A stretch of 37,784 nucleotides of DNA, taken from assembly GCA_028278525.1 (NCBI GenBank), contig JANQEE010000046.1, positions 1 through 37,784 on the forward strand, read 5' to 3'. Below, piece by piece: positions 7,151-15,431 of this stretch. The position numbers were made by a program, and so were the translations under genes. The stretch is from Minwuiaceae bacterium (GTDB taxonomy: Bacteria; Pseudomonadota; Alphaproteobacteria; Minwuiales; Minwuiaceae). A model generated the notes under the pieces. It was not told the DNA's origin and ran no database searches. It saw nothing but the letters and a program-made list of their open reading frames with translations. Numbering within the stretch: the stretch's first letter is position 1; each line of letters begins with the position of its first letter.

Positions 7151-8301
7151 GCCCTCACAATACGCGATTCGAAGGGCCAGCGCGGGCTCGGACCGATCTC
7201 CGGGCCGTATCCGACCCGCGCCAGCATCTGCACGGTGCGGCCCTCGCCGACTGTCAGTGTCTCGCGCAGTTCGCGGTACAGCACCGCCATCTCGGGATAT
7301 TCCTGCAACGCCTGGCTCAATGGATGCATTGCCAGGCCGGCGGCGGTGGCGGCCAGGTTGGCGCGAACGTAGCGGCGCCCGGCGTCAAGCTGCGCGGCTC
7401 GGCTGTTGCCGTCCGACACGATCCAGACATAACCCATCGCCGTCTGGGTAATCGCGCGATAGATATCCAGGCCTTGGGCGAAGGCCGTGGACGACGGGTC
7501 GGCCAGTTGTTCGCGGTCGAGCAGGCCGAACGCTTTCAGGGTCTCCATCATCGGGCCGCCCAGGTCGATGCCGTCCGGGTTGGCCTCGATCTCCGCCTTG
7601 CCGATGCGCATCAGGCGAACGCTCTCCATCAGCGTGCGAGGCGTTTCCATCTCCATCAGGTGCGCGCGCCAGGTCAGGTCGCGCAAGGCGTCGACAAGCG
7701 TCTGGTCGGTGCTGGCTTTCGCCGCCGGCTCTCCGTGCGCGGCTTTAACAACCTCTTGCAGTATCGCGGGATCGACCGTCCGCTCGATGTCGTAGGGTTC
7801 TTTGTTGGACCGCCGGCTCAGGACATGTCGGAACAGCGGGTCCTTGGCGGCCCCCGCGGCGGGCTTGAACGAGATATGCGCCACCGGCCGGCCGTCCAGG
7901 TTGTCGCCGGGTTCGCCGTCGGGAAACGTCGTCACCGAAATGTCATGGCCGTCTTCCGCCGCCGCCATCCTTAAGATCTCCAGAAAGCAGCCGAGGCCGA
8001 CCGTGATCTGACGGGAGAAGGGGTCGGTCTCCGGCAGCAGCCGGTCCCGGTCGCAGTACAACACCGCCTCGCCGGGGCGGCTTAAGTCGACCAGCCACGG
8101 CTGCCGGTTATGCGGGTTCGGCGCCAGAATGGCGAAGGCCAGCGCTTTATGGCGCGGGTCGTTGCCCGCCGCGGCGGTGGAACGCCAGGGCGTCAGAGCA
8201 TCGGTCGGCTCGCGGGTCAGGACGAACGCGCCGGCTCCCGCCGCCACGATAACGGCGGAAGACCCGGCGATCCGAATGAACGAACGTCTGCTCAGTGCCA
8301 T
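7147..8301 (-). CDS. Acg-type nitroreductase-family flavoprotein with Tat signal
   Basis: 384 residues. An N-terminal Tat-type leader, MALSRRSFIRIAGSSAVIVA, is followed by the Acg/nitroreductase-like region with ILAPNPHNRQPWLVDL, DPFSRQITVGLGCFLEILRMAA and LSRRSNKEPYD, which I recognise from twin-arginine Acg-family FMN-binding proteins. Members are thought to bind FMN; the reaction is not established. Start: ATG 8301 has AAGGGG about 7 bases upstream, whereas the longer frame would begin at a TTG lying inside the operator (8332-8334), so I reject it. First gene of a two-gene operon with the MarR regulator. Export suggests a periplasmic or membrane-attached redox role, perhaps against nitro or quinone compounds sensed by the regulator. 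Confidence 0.82.
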   Translation of the reverse strand: MALSRRSFIRIAGSSAVIVAAGAGAFVLTREPTDALTPWRSTAAAGNDPRHKALAFAILAPNPHNRQPWLVDLSRPGEAVLYCDRDRLLPETDPFSRQITVGLGCFLEILRMAAAEDGHDISVTTFPDGEPGDNLDGRPVAHISFKPAAGAAKDPLFRHVLSRRSNKEPYDIERTVDPAILQEVVKAAHGEPAAKASTDQTLVDALRDLTWRAHLMEMETPRTLMESVRLMRIGKAEIEANPDGIDLGGPMMETLKAFGLLDREQLADPSSTAFAQGLDIYRAITQTAMGYVWIVSDGNSRAAQLDAGRRYVRANLAATAAGLAMHPLSQALQEYPEMAVLYRELRETLTVGEGRTVQMLARVGYGPEIGPSPRWPFESRIVRA

Positions 8302-8328
8302 GGCATCACCCCTTGATCCGTCAATGTC

Positions 8329-8364
8329 GTTCAACGTTAAACAATATATGGTTTAACGTTGAAC
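8329..8364. promoter_or_regulatory. 36-bp perfect inverted repeat: probable MarR operator/promoter
   Basis: Arms GTTCAACGTTAAAC (8329-8342) and GTTTAACGTTGAAC (8351-8364) are exact reverse complements around the AT-rich spacer AATATATG. Each arm also contains its own smaller palindrome (AACGTT). It ends 27 bp upstream of the nitroreductase start, in an otherwise GC-rich region. Minus-strand CATATATTG in the centre could serve as a -10 element. Dimeric MarR proteins bind such sites; assignment to this regulator rests on proximity. Confidence 0.8.
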
Positions 8365-8602
8365 TAATCAAGGGCTTGCAGGGCGAGGTTTTTTGGGCTT
8401 TTGTGCATGGCTGCGAGCACGTTTGGATGCTGTTTTCGTCTGCGTGTTGACGTGTTCGAAGATCGATGGCCAAACCACGTCTCTATGTCGTATCCTTAAT
8501 GGCAGCATTCTTGCCACTCCAGGGTGCCACGTTATGTGTTGGGGAGAATTGGACACCGGTTGAGGGTGCTTGCCGCAGATGTGAAGACTGAAAGGACAGA
8601 AC
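8365..8602 (+). other. Long leader of the cold-shock gene with candidate promoter
   Basis: A 238-bp gap between divergent genes with markedly lower GC than its surroundings. A plausible promoter is TTGCCA (8511-8516), a 16-bp spacer, then TATGTG (8533-8538), giving a leader of about 60 nt. Cold-shock genes often carry structured, temperature-sensing leaders; I cannot fold this one by eye. No other gene is evident. Confidence 0.4.
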
Positions 8603-8812
8603 GTGGTTACAGGAACAGTGAAGTGGTTCAATTCGACCAAAGGGTATGGATTTATCCAACCCAGCGACGGGTCTGCGGACGCGTTCGTGCATATCTCCGC
8701 CGTCGAACGGGCCGGCTTGTCCACACTTCGTGAAGGACAAAAGGTAGAGTACGAACTCGTACCCGGCCGCAACGGGAAATCCTCCGCGGAGAACCTTGTC
8801 GTTTTGGACTAA
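8603..8812 (+). CDS. Cold-shock domain protein (CspA family)
   Basis: 69-residue single cold-shock domain that binds single-stranded RNA/DNA and melts secondary structure. RNP1 is KGYGFI (residues 13-18) and RNP2 is FVHIS (28-32), with the usual opening [16 protein letters not shown] and ending in [11 protein letters not shown]. Start is GTG 8603 with AAAGGAC about 8 bases upstream. It is a stand-alone gene with a long AT-richer leader, and is followed by a small basic protein and a desaturase. Whether it is cold-induced or constitutive cannot be told from the protein. It is divergent from the nitroreductase/MarR operon. Confidence 0.96.
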   Translation: MVTGTVKWFNSTKGYGFIQPSDGSADAFVHISAVERAGLSTLREGQKVEYELVPGRNGKSSAENLVVLD

Positions 8813-9018
8813 CCCCCGTCATCGTCTTTTGCCGCCTCTCGCGCTGAACGGTGCCCGCGGGGCAAAGGCGGATTAACGTCGGTTCGGCGATCCCTCCGGG
8901 CGAAAGCTCGGGGGGTACCGGCGCCAACAATTTCATCTTCTATGCTGACCGCCCCGCCATGCCGGATGGGTTCGGCGCGGGCGGCCGCTTTCGCTTTCTG
9001 GACGGAAAGGATCTCACG

Positions 9019-9165
9019 ATGGCTCGCAAGCCCAACTACAAGTTTGAACGCATGGAACGGGACAGAGCGAAAGCCGCGAAGAAAGCGGCCCGTGCCGAGG
9101 CGAAAGCCCAGAAGGCTGAAGCGCGCAAGGCCGGCGAGCAGGAAACGCCGACGACCGAGGAATAG
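9019..9165 (+). CDS. Small highly basic conserved hypothetical protein (48 aa)
   Basis: 48 residues, MARKPNYKFERMERDRAKAA followed by an Ala/Lys/Glu-rich helix and an acidic tail. I recognise this as a small conserved protein of alphaproteobacteria with no assigned function. The N-terminal NYKFER segment is the conserved part; the rest looks like a single long charged helix. Start at ATG 9019 has GGAAAGGA just upstream (9004-9011); the frame is open further upstream but that part looks non-coding. It lies 206 bp after the cold-shock gene and 135 bp before the desaturase, and its positive charge would allow nucleic-acid or ribosome contact (inference only). Confidence 0.75.
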   Translation: MARKPNYKFERMERDRAKAAKKAARAEAKAQKAEARKAGEQETPTTEE

Positions 9166-9300
9166 CGGCAACCAACCGATAGGTCGAAATTATTGGGCGC
9201 GGCAGAGCGCAATCGGCGACAATCGTCTGCCTTCCCGGCCGCCCGGCCTTTAAGACTTGGTAGAGAGTCTCCACCTAGTCTTGACTAGCAATTTTGATCT

Positions 9301-10404
9301 ATGTGGCGAGTCCCTACCATCGAAACCGAGACAACACCCAAGGCCGATCCGGCCATCGATCAAGGCGCCCGTCAACCGGCGTTGCAGCGTGTGCAAAGCC
9401 TGACGGCGCAATTGAAACCCTATGCATCTCCAAGCAATTGGCGCAGCGTTTCGCAATTGTCGCTGACGGCGGGCGCGTTCGCGCTGCTGTGGTTCGTCAT
9501 GTGGCTCTCGCTCGACCTGGGCTATTGGCTGACGTTGCTGCTGGGCATTCCGGCCGCTGGGCTGCTGGTTCGTTTCTTCTGCATTCAGCACGATTGCGGC
9601 CACGGCTCGTTTTTCCGCTCGCGGCTCGCCAACGACCTGGTCGGCCGCGCGATCGGCGTTCTCACCTTGACCCCCTACGACTACTGGCGCCGTGCGCATG
9701 CCATCCATCATGCGACGTCGGGCAACCTGGATCGGCGCGGCGTCGGCGACGTCACCACTCTCACGGTGCGTGAATATCGCGGCCTGTCCTGGCTGCGGCG
9801 GTTCGGCTACCGGTTCTACCGCAACCCGCTTGTGCTGTTCGGTCTGGGGCCGATCTACGTGTTTGCGCTGAAGCACCGCTGGCCGCTCGATTTCCCGCTG
9901 TTTCGCCAGAAGCTCTGGTTCGGCGTACTCGCGACCAACGTGGCGATCGTCGTGCTTACCGTTGTCATGGCCATGCTGCTCGGCGTCACGGACGTGCTGA
10001 AAGTCCAGCTTCCGGTGACCTTGCTGGGGTCGGCGATGGGGGTGTGGCTGTTCTTCGTCCAGCATCAGTTCGAAGATGCCTACTGGCGCAACGATGCGGA
10101 TTGGAACGTGCATCAGGCGGCGATCGAAGGCAGTTCCTACTACAGCCTGCCGGGTGTTTTGCGGTGGTTCACCGCCAGCATCGGCCTGCACCACATCCAC
10201 CATCTTTCCAGCAAGGTCCCGAACTACCGGCTGAAAGAGTGCCTGGATCAGATCCCGGAACTGCGGCAGGCGAAGCGGCTCACCATGCTCGACAGCCTGA
10301 AATGCGTGACCCTCGCGCTCTGGGACGAGGATACGGGAAAGATGGTTCGGTTCCGCGATTTGAAGAAAATCAAGGCTTCCGCATCGAACGGCGGCGCAGG
10401 TTAA
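9301..10404 (+). CDS. Membrane fatty-acid desaturase (omega-6/delta-12 type)
   Basis: 367-residue integral membrane di-iron desaturase. The three histidine boxes are present: HDCGH (97-101), HAIHH (133-137) and HHIHH (297-301), with HQFED (255-259) before the last. Hydrophobic stretches at about 55-90 and 205-250 frame the boxes. It would introduce double bonds into membrane acyl chains using oxygen and a ferredoxin or cytochrome donor. The box spacing and first-box wording resemble bacterial/cyanobacterial delta-12 enzymes more than the delta-9 acyl-CoA type; regiospecificity is not certain. The ATG follows a G-poor stretch (TAGCAATTTTGATCT) without a strong ribosome site. Proximity to a cold-shock gene suggests a link to membrane fluidity. 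Confidence 0.9.
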   Translation: MWRVPTIETETTPKADPAIDQGARQPALQRVQSLTAQLKPYASPSNWRSVSQLSLTAGAFALLWFVMWLSLDLGYWLTLLLGIPAAGLLVRFFCIQHDCGHGSFFRSRLANDLVGRAIGVLTLTPYDYWRRAHAIHHATSGNLDRRGVGDVTTLTVREYRGLSWLRRFGYRFYRNPLVLFGLGPIYVFALKHRWPLDFPLFRQKLWFGVLATNVAIVVLTVVMAMLLGVTDVLKVQLPVTLLGSAMGVWLFFVQHQFEDAYWRNDADWNVHQAAIEGSSYYSLPGVLRWFTASIGLHHIHHLSSKVPNYRLKECLDQIPELRQAKRLTMLDSLKCVTLALWDEDTGKMVRFRDLKKIKASASNGGAG

Positions 10405-10426
10405 GCCGCGCCGCCGCCGTCGGTAC

Positions 10427-11377
10427 TCAGAACGATGCGACCAGGTCGACGTAGGCGCGCCAGTCGAAGATCGTGTCGTCCTTGTCGGTGATCGGCGTTT
10501 CCGCGCCGACACCCAGCTGGAAGTTGTCGGTGAACCGGTAACGCAGGCCGCCGCCGACCGTGACGGTCGTGTCGCGGTCCTCGCTGCCGAAGTTCAACAC
10601 ATCCACACCGTCCACTTCGCCCAGCGCCCCGGTCAGCCGCTCGCCGTTGTCGAACGGGGTGAAGCCGTTCACCTCGATCAGCGGAAACAGCTGCGGCGTC
10701 ACCTCATAGTTCAGGTGCACCGAATAGTGCAGGATCGACGTGTCCTCGTCCTGGTCCAGCGCGATGTTGGCGCCGAAACTGGTCTGCACGCCGACCTTGC
10801 CGAACGTGGTCGCGCCGGTGATGAACGGGTTCAGGAAGCCGTCGCCGTTGCCCTGCAATTCGATGCCGCCGGTCTCCAGATCCTCGATCGGGATCTCGTA
10901 GCGCAGGCCGACGCTGAGGATGCTCTCTGTCTCCGGTTCGGTGATCAGCGCGTACTTGAACCCGAAGGCGATGTTGGCGAAGCCGTCCTCGTCGGGCAGC
11001 ACGCTGTCGAAATCGAAGTCCGCGTAGCCGTCCTTGGTGGCGATGAAGCCCAGCCGCTCGGTGATCGCCAGCCGGAGCTGCAAGGCGACCAGGTCCACGT
11101 TGCCGCCGTTGGTCACGAAGTCGTCCGGCAGTTCGTGGTGGAAATAGATCAGCCGCGCCTCGGTCGTGATGTAGGGCGACTCGTTGAACAACGGGTTGGT
11201 CAGCGGCGCGACATAGCGTTGATGCCGGCCTTCGCCGAGCGATCCTTTAAGGTCCAGGCCGAACAGCCCGAGATCGGAGTCCTGAGCCGTCGCCGCGCCC
11301 GGCAATGTCGCTGCCGCCAGCAACATGGCGGCCGGAACGGCGGCCCGTTTCGCATTGCGAAGAAGGTCCGGTAACAT
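10427..11377 (-). CDS. Predicted outer-membrane beta-barrel protein
   Basis: 316 residues with a Sec signal peptide (hydrophobic AVPAAMLLAAATLPGAATAQ, cleavage after about residue 31). The mature part is rich in alternating strands such as VDLVALQLRLAITERLGFIA, FANIAFGFKYALI, SILSVGLRYEIPI, VQTSFGANIAL and TVTVGGGLRYRFTDNFQLGVG, and it ends in DLVASF with the terminal Phe typical of Bam substrates. It resembles barrels annotated as transporter/MetA-pathway-like, but I cannot fix a family. ATG has GGAAAGAGAA directly upstream. A perfect FNR-type box lies 61-74 bp upstream of the start, so low-oxygen control is likely. It is convergent with the desaturase. Confidence 0.75.
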   Translation of the reverse strand: MLPDLLRNAKRAAVPAAMLLAAATLPGAATAQDSDLGLFGLDLKGSLGEGRHQRYVAPLTNPLFNESPYITTEARLIYFHHELPDDFVTNGGNVDLVALQLRLAITERLGFIATKDGYADFDFDSVLPDEDGFANIAFGFKYALITEPETESILSVGLRYEIPIEDLETGGIELQGNGDGFLNPFITGATTFGKVGVQTSFGANIALDQDEDTSILHYSVHLNYEVTPQLFPLIEVNGFTPFDNGERLTGALGEVDGVDVLNFGSEDRDTTVTVGGGLRYRFTDNFQLGVGAETPITDKDDTIFDWRAYVDLVASF

Positions 11378-11437
11378 TTTCTCTTTCCTTTGTAGCTATT
11401 TACTCCAGTTTGCTACCGGATTTGTTGCAGCGCAGTG

Positions 11438-11451
11438 TTGATTTGGATCAA
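11438..11451. promoter_or_regulatory. FNR/FixK-type binding box
   Basis: TTGATTTGGATCAA is a perfect match to the FNR/Anr/FixK consensus TTGAT-N4-ATCAA. Its centre is about 67 bp upstream of the barrel-protein start codon (minus strand), allowing a class II promoter (box at -41.5) with transcription starting near 11403 and a 26-nt leader. On the other side lies the stop end of the AEC carrier gene, so only the barrel gene is a sensible target. Confidence 0.65.
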
Positions 11452-11513
11452 CCCTGCGACGAAATCGCGCAGCTTGGCGTCCTTGCGGTGGATCAGCGAT
11501 TTAGGGTGTTGGT

Positions 11514-12446
11514 CTAGCCGCCCTGGAACAGGGCTATCAGCAACGACAGGGTGATCACCGACAGGCCGGTCGATATCAAAACCGCCGAGGCGGACCGCGC
11601 CATGTAGGTGTTGTAATGCTGCGCCAGGATGAACACGTTGGCGCCGGCCGGCAGCGCCGCCATGACGATCGCCACCGCCGCCACGCCCGGCTCCAGGTCC
11701 AGCACGAACCAGGCGAAGACCGCCACGATGGCCGGGTGCGCGAACAGTTTCAGCAGCACCACGACCATGGTTTCCTTCAGGTCGCCGGCGATCTTGAAGC
11801 CGGTCAGCGACGCGCCCAGCGCAAACAGCGCGCAGGGCGTCGCCGCGCCGCTCAACAGGTCGATAAACCGCTCCGCCGGCGTCGGCAGGCTCCAGCCGGT
11901 CATGCCCCAGGCCGTGCCGGCCAGCAGCGCCAGGATCACCGGGTTGGCGAAGATCGACGCCAGGGTGGTCCGTGCCATCTCGCCCCAGCCCTTGCCGCGG
12001 CCGCGGCCGATTTCCAGCAGCAGCGACACGGCCGGGATGATCAGGATCGAATGGAAGGTGATGATCAGCATCAGCGGCACCCGGCCTGCCTCGCCGAACA
12101 CCGTCAGCACCAGCGGGATGCCCAGCATCACCGTGTTGGAGAAAGACGATCCCATGCCGGCCAGCACCTGCTCCGCGTAGAGCGTGCGGAACGCCGCGCG
12201 GGTGATCGCGAAAGCCAGCAGGAAACTCAGCACCACGCCGCTGAAATAGGCCAGCACGACCGTGAGGTCGACCGGCCCCAATCCCCGCGCCAGGCTGCGG
12301 AACAGCAGCGCCGGGATCGCCAGGTAGAACACGAAGTTGGCGAGCCCGGTGATCGCCTCCTCCGTCATCCACCGCCGCCGTCCAAGCGCATAGCCGCACA
12401 GCACCAGGGCGAAGATCGGCAGGACGGTTTCGATGATGCCTTGCAT
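11514..12446 (-). CDS. Auxin-efflux-carrier (AEC) family transporter
   Basis: 310-residue integral membrane protein with about ten hydrophobic segments in two halves, the AEC architecture. Recognisable pieces are VLPIFALVLCGYALGRRRWM at the N-terminus, FVFYLAIPALLFRSLAR, the half-site motif SSFSNTVMLGIPLVLTVFG, NPVILALLAGTAWG and ALPAGANVFILAQHY near the C-terminus. Bacterial members are linked to malonate or other organic-acid export or uptake; the substrate here is unknown. The ATG is 281 bp from the next minus-strand gene. It is single, with repeats upstream. The 3' end abuts the control region of the outer-membrane gene. Confidence 0.9.
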   Translation of the reverse strand: MQGIIETVLPIFALVLCGYALGRRRWMTEEAITGLANFVFYLAIPALLFRSLARGLGPVDLTVVLAYFSGVVLSFLLAFAITRAAFRTLYAEQVLAGMGSSFSNTVMLGIPLVLTVFGEAGRVPLMLIITFHSILIIPAVSLLLEIGRGRGKGWGEMARTTLASIFANPVILALLAGTAWGMTGWSLPTPAERFIDLLSGAATPCALFALGASLTGFKIAGDLKETMVVVLLKLFAHPAIVAVFAWFVLDLEPGVAAVAIVMAALPAGANVFILAQHYNTYMARSASAVLISTGLSVITLSLLIALFQGG

Positions 12447-12530
12447 GAAGGGGACTCGTCGGCGGGGACGGCGAGAGGTGTATCAGGGAATGGTCGACGA
12501 AAGCAAAAAAGGGACCGAGCTTGTATTTTT

Positions 12531-12705
12531 CCCTCTCCCTCCGCTTGCGGGGGGAGAGGGTAGGGTGAGGGGGGTGTTGATGCCTGGCGTTGTCGGGATG
12601 AATCGGAACCAACTATCGGCGGAAGTCAGACCGGCATTCGATACTCGGTTAGTTCCGCGCCGGTCACCCCCTCACCCAACCCTCTCCCCCTCAAGGGGGC
12701 GAGGG
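12531..12705. repeat. Inverted pair of 'CCCTCACCC..CCCTCTCCCC' repeats filling the intergenic gap
   Basis: The 24-bp arms at 12550-12573 and 12667-12690 are inverted copies with one mismatch, separated by about 93 bp. Each also makes a local hairpin (CCCTCTCCC/GGGAGAGGG at 12531-12560, CCCCCTC-AAGGGGGCGAGGG near 12685-12704). This motif type is frequent between proteobacterial genes. The gap 12447-12727 holds no gene; the carrier's promoter would have to lie at its left edge. Confidence 0.75.
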
Positions 12706-12727
12706 CTCATTTGGGCTGTCTCGGAAG

Positions 12728-13498
12728 CTATGCGGCCCGTGCCACGACGAACAGGTATCCGTAGCTCTCGCCGTACCGGTCGTACAGGTCGGCTTCCGCC
12801 TGCATCGCGTCGGCGACCGCCGCCGCGTCCGCATCGTTCGGATGGTCCGCCCGGAACGCAACCAGCCGTTCGCGCACCGGCCCGTAATAATCGTCGGTCC
12901 AGGCCGTGCCCGGCAGCGTGAAATGCCCGGCCGGCGCGAACCCCGCGGCCCGAACGATCTCCAGGTTGCGCGGCACCGTCGTCATCGCCGGATACTCGCC
13001 GGCCATAAAGCGTTCCGCCTCCGTCGGCGGTTCGTCGGTCAGCCAGGTCAGTTCGCTGACGGCGATCCACCCGCCCGGCCGCGCCAGCCGGCGCAGCACC
13101 CCCAGCCCGGCCTCGAAACCGATGCTATAGAGCGCGCCCTCCGACCAGATCAGGTCGAACGCCCGGTCCGGAAACGGCGGCCTCGCCATGTCTGCGGCAA
13201 CCGCATGCACCTGGCCGCCCAGCCCGCGCGCCGCCGCGCGTGCCGCCAGGCGTTGCAGAAACGGCGTATGGATGTCGACCGCTGCGACGGTGCCCCCGGT
13301 TGCCTCGGCCAATATCAGGCTGGCCGCCCCGGCGCCGCAGCCGATGTCGGCGACGGCCGGCCGGCTCGGCAGGTCGTCGATCAGCCCAAGCGCCCGTTTC
13401 GTCGCCGCGTCGCTGCCCGGCGCCAGCCGGTCCAGCCCCTCGAAAAGCGCGCAGAGCAGCGCCATTTGCCGACCGTCGTCCAATGTTCCGGGTTCCAC
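12728..13498 (-). CDS. Class I SAM-dependent methyltransferase
   Basis: 256 residues. Motif I is VADIGCGAGAASLILA, followed by VAAVDIHTPFLQRL (acidic ribose-binding Asp), DMARPPFPDRAFDLIWSEGALYSIGF (motif II/III) and LARPGGWIAVSELTWL. This is the methyltransferase_11/UbiE-like core with a C-terminal helical cap. The cap (WTDDYYGPVRERLVAFRADH) probably shapes a small-molecule pocket; the acceptor is unknown. Start is GTG 13498, without an obvious ribosome site, so the true N-terminus may be slightly internal. It is divergent from the lipoprotein gene at 13574, with 75 bp between them. Confidence 0.88.
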   Translation of the reverse strand: MEPGTLDDGRQMALLCALFEGLDRLAPGSDAATKRALGLIDDLPSRPAVADIGCGAGAASLILAEATGGTVAAVDIHTPFLQRLAARAAARGLGGQVHAVAADMARPPFPDRAFDLIWSEGALYSIGFEAGLGVLRRLARPGGWIAVSELTWLTDEPPTEAERFMAGEYPAMTTVPRNLEIVRAAGFAPAGHFTLPGTAWTDDYYGPVRERLVAFRADHPNDADAAAVADAMQAEADLYDRYGESYGYLFVVARAA

Positions 13499-13573
13499 AA
13501 CGTGCTTGATCTATTCACCAATCCGTAGAGGATACGCTGATCGTCCGCCTGTGTAGAGTAAAGGTGCGTAGCG

Positions 13574-15391
13574 ATGATGAAAGGCCGTCTTTTCTGCCTG
13601 CTGTTCAGCATTTTGCTGGTATTGTCCGGCTGCGCCTCGGACACCGAGACGCCGCCGTCGTTGGATGAATGCCGCGAGGCCCCGGCCCGGGCCGACTGTA
13701 CGGGCCCGTTTTTGGACCGCATGCTGGCGCTGATCGACGCGGAGCCGCAGCCGGACCGCGGCCAGCTTAAGGCTGCGCTCGCCCAGCGGCTGATCGACAA
13801 CGATCACCTGGAGAGCGCGTTCCGCGTCGCCCGCGGCATCGCCAACGATGTCCAACGGGACGTCAAGCTCTCCGTCATCGGAACCATGCACGCCAACCTG
13901 CGCGACTATGCCAAAGCCCAGGAAATCGCTGCGCTGATCGGCAATCCGCGGGCTCGGATCGCCGTCTATAAGGCACAGACCCAGCGCATCGTGCTCGACG
14001 AAGAGGTGGAGCCGGCCTTGCAGTTCGTCAGGCAGGTCGACGACGCCGACCTGACGGACAGTTTCCAGGAAAGCCTGGTCACGCTGTTCATCGCTGAAGG
14101 CCGGTTCGACCTGGCGCGGGAAAACGCGCTGGAGATTGCGGACGTCCGCCGCCGCAACGATGCGCTCTACCGGCTCGCGACCGCACAGTTCGATGCCGCG
14201 CCGCTTGCCGAGGTGATGCTCACCATGGAAAAGGTGGACGACCCCTCGGCGCGTGCGCAGGGCTTCGCTTTTCTCGGCGGTGATGCCGAAACCTCGGGCA
14301 AGTCGGTGGCGGCGGACCGCTTCTTCCGCGAGTCCCAACGGGCGTTGGATGCGCTGGAAGCGGCGGACAGCCAGGATGCCGCCCGCATCCGCGAGATCCT
14401 GGCCCGGCAGTTGGAGACCTCGGAGCGGGCGGGCGAGGCCCTGACCGTGGCGGAAGGGATCGGCGACCTCGAACGGCGCATCTTGATCCTGGCGCGCATC
14501 GCCGGCACGCTGGCGAGACTGGGTGGGCGCGAGCGCGCCGAAAGCGTGTTCGAAGCCAACCTCGTCGCCGCCGGCACAATCGCCGATCCGGGACGGCGGG
14601 ACTCTGCCCTGGTCAGGCAGGCGGAGCAGATGCTTTCGGCGGGCTTCGAGGAGGGGGCGCTGGCGCTGGTCGACGGCATCGGCGATGCCGACCGGCGCGA
14701 CGAAGCCCACCGCCTGCTCAGCCATACCGCGATGATGGAGAACCGTTTCGATCTCGCCGAACGGATTGTCGGCGACAATCGATCCCCGTGGCACCGGGTG
14801 GTGGGGCAACTGGCGCTCGCTTCGGGATTGAGCGTCGTCGAAAGCGAACGGGGCCGCGCCGTCCGTCTGACCGATACCGCCGAGGCGAGCATCGCGCGCG
14901 GCGAGGTCGAGGCCGCCGAGCGTATCGTGAACGATCTGATCGGCGCCCGATTGCGGCTTCGCCAATTCGAGCGGGCGAGGGACCTGATCGGCGGTCTGCC
15001 GGACGCCGTCGCCCGGTTCCAGCAGCTGATCGTCCTTATCGAGGCCGCGACCCGGGCCGGCGAAGCCGGCATCGCCCGGCAGGCCTCGGCGGATGCAATC
15101 GATCTGCTCGCCGCCGACGATACCGAGCAGGGCTACCGCCGGATCGCGCAGGCCGCGCAGGTTCTGGCCCGAAGCGGGACGCCGGCGGAACTCTTCGCCC
15201 ATGCCGGCCGGTTGGGCGATCCGGCGAAGGCCCGCCTATTTCTGACCGTTGTTGCCCTCCGGCTCGTGGAAACCGGGCGTCTTGCCGATGCGCAGTGGCT
15301 GGTACGGCAGGCCGAAGATCCGGAACTCAGCAAGGAGTTCCGGCTGATCGAACTCATGGGGCTTCTACTTGCAAGCCTCGGCGTGGAATAG
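13574..15391 (+). CDS. Large lipoprotein with helical (TPR-like) repeats, function unknown
   Basis: 605 residues. The signal peptide ends in a lipobox (LLVLSGC, Cys about residue 20), so the protein is probably lipid-anchored in the periplasm. The rest is a long array of amphipathic helix pairs with Ala/Leu/Arg spacing like TPR or SEL1-type solenoids: recurring units of the form 'A..IA..L...G..ERA..V...A', for example LILARIAGTLARLGGRERAESVF. No catalytic motif is visible. TPR-like lipoproteins often act as scaffolds for envelope complexes. The ATG doublet at 13574/13577 has only a weak ribosome site. It is monocistronic and followed by a family B palindrome. I do not recognise a specific family. 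Confidence 0.75.
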   Translation: MMKGRLFCLLFSILLVLSGCASDTETPPSLDECREAPARADCTGPFLDRMLALIDAEPQPDRGQLKAALAQRLIDNDHLESAFRVARGIANDVQRDVKLSVIGTMHANLRDYAKAQEIAALIGNPRARIAVYKAQTQRIVLDEEVEPALQFVRQVDDADLTDSFQESLVTLFIAEGRFDLARENALEIADVRRRNDALYRLATAQFDAAPLAEVMLTMEKVDDPSARAQGFAFLGGDAETSGKSVAADRFFRESQRALDALEAADSQDAARIREILARQLETSERAGEALTVAEGIGDLERRILILARIAGTLARLGGRERAESVFEANLVAAGTIADPGRRDSALVRQAEQMLSAGFEEGALALVDGIGDADRRDEAHRLLSHTAMMENRFDLAERIVGDNRSPWHRVVGQLALASGLSVVESERGRAVRLTDTAEASIARGEVEAAERIVNDLIGARLRLRQFERARDLIGGLPDAVARFQQLIVLIEAATRAGEAGIARQASADAIDLLAADDTEQGYRRIAQAAQVLARSGTPAELFAHAGRLGDPAKARLFLTVVALRLVETGRLADAQWLVRQAEDPELSKEFRLIELMGLLLASLGVE

Positions 15392-15431
15392 AAGCATCGG
15401 CCGAAACCACGACTTCCACCACCGCCACAGT

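Noticed and set aside
11413..11513. A short minus-strand coding tail (KLRDFVAGLIQINTALQQIR) just past the AEC gene
   Set aside because: It looks protein-like but has no start codon or ribosome site of its own, and overlaps the FNR-type box and promoter region; chance open frame is the simpler explanation.
13511..15202. A 563-codon minus-strand open frame opposite the lipoprotein gene
   Set aside because: No domain, no ribosome site; the plus strand has a signal peptide, lipobox and helical repeats. The minus frame is a GC-driven shadow.
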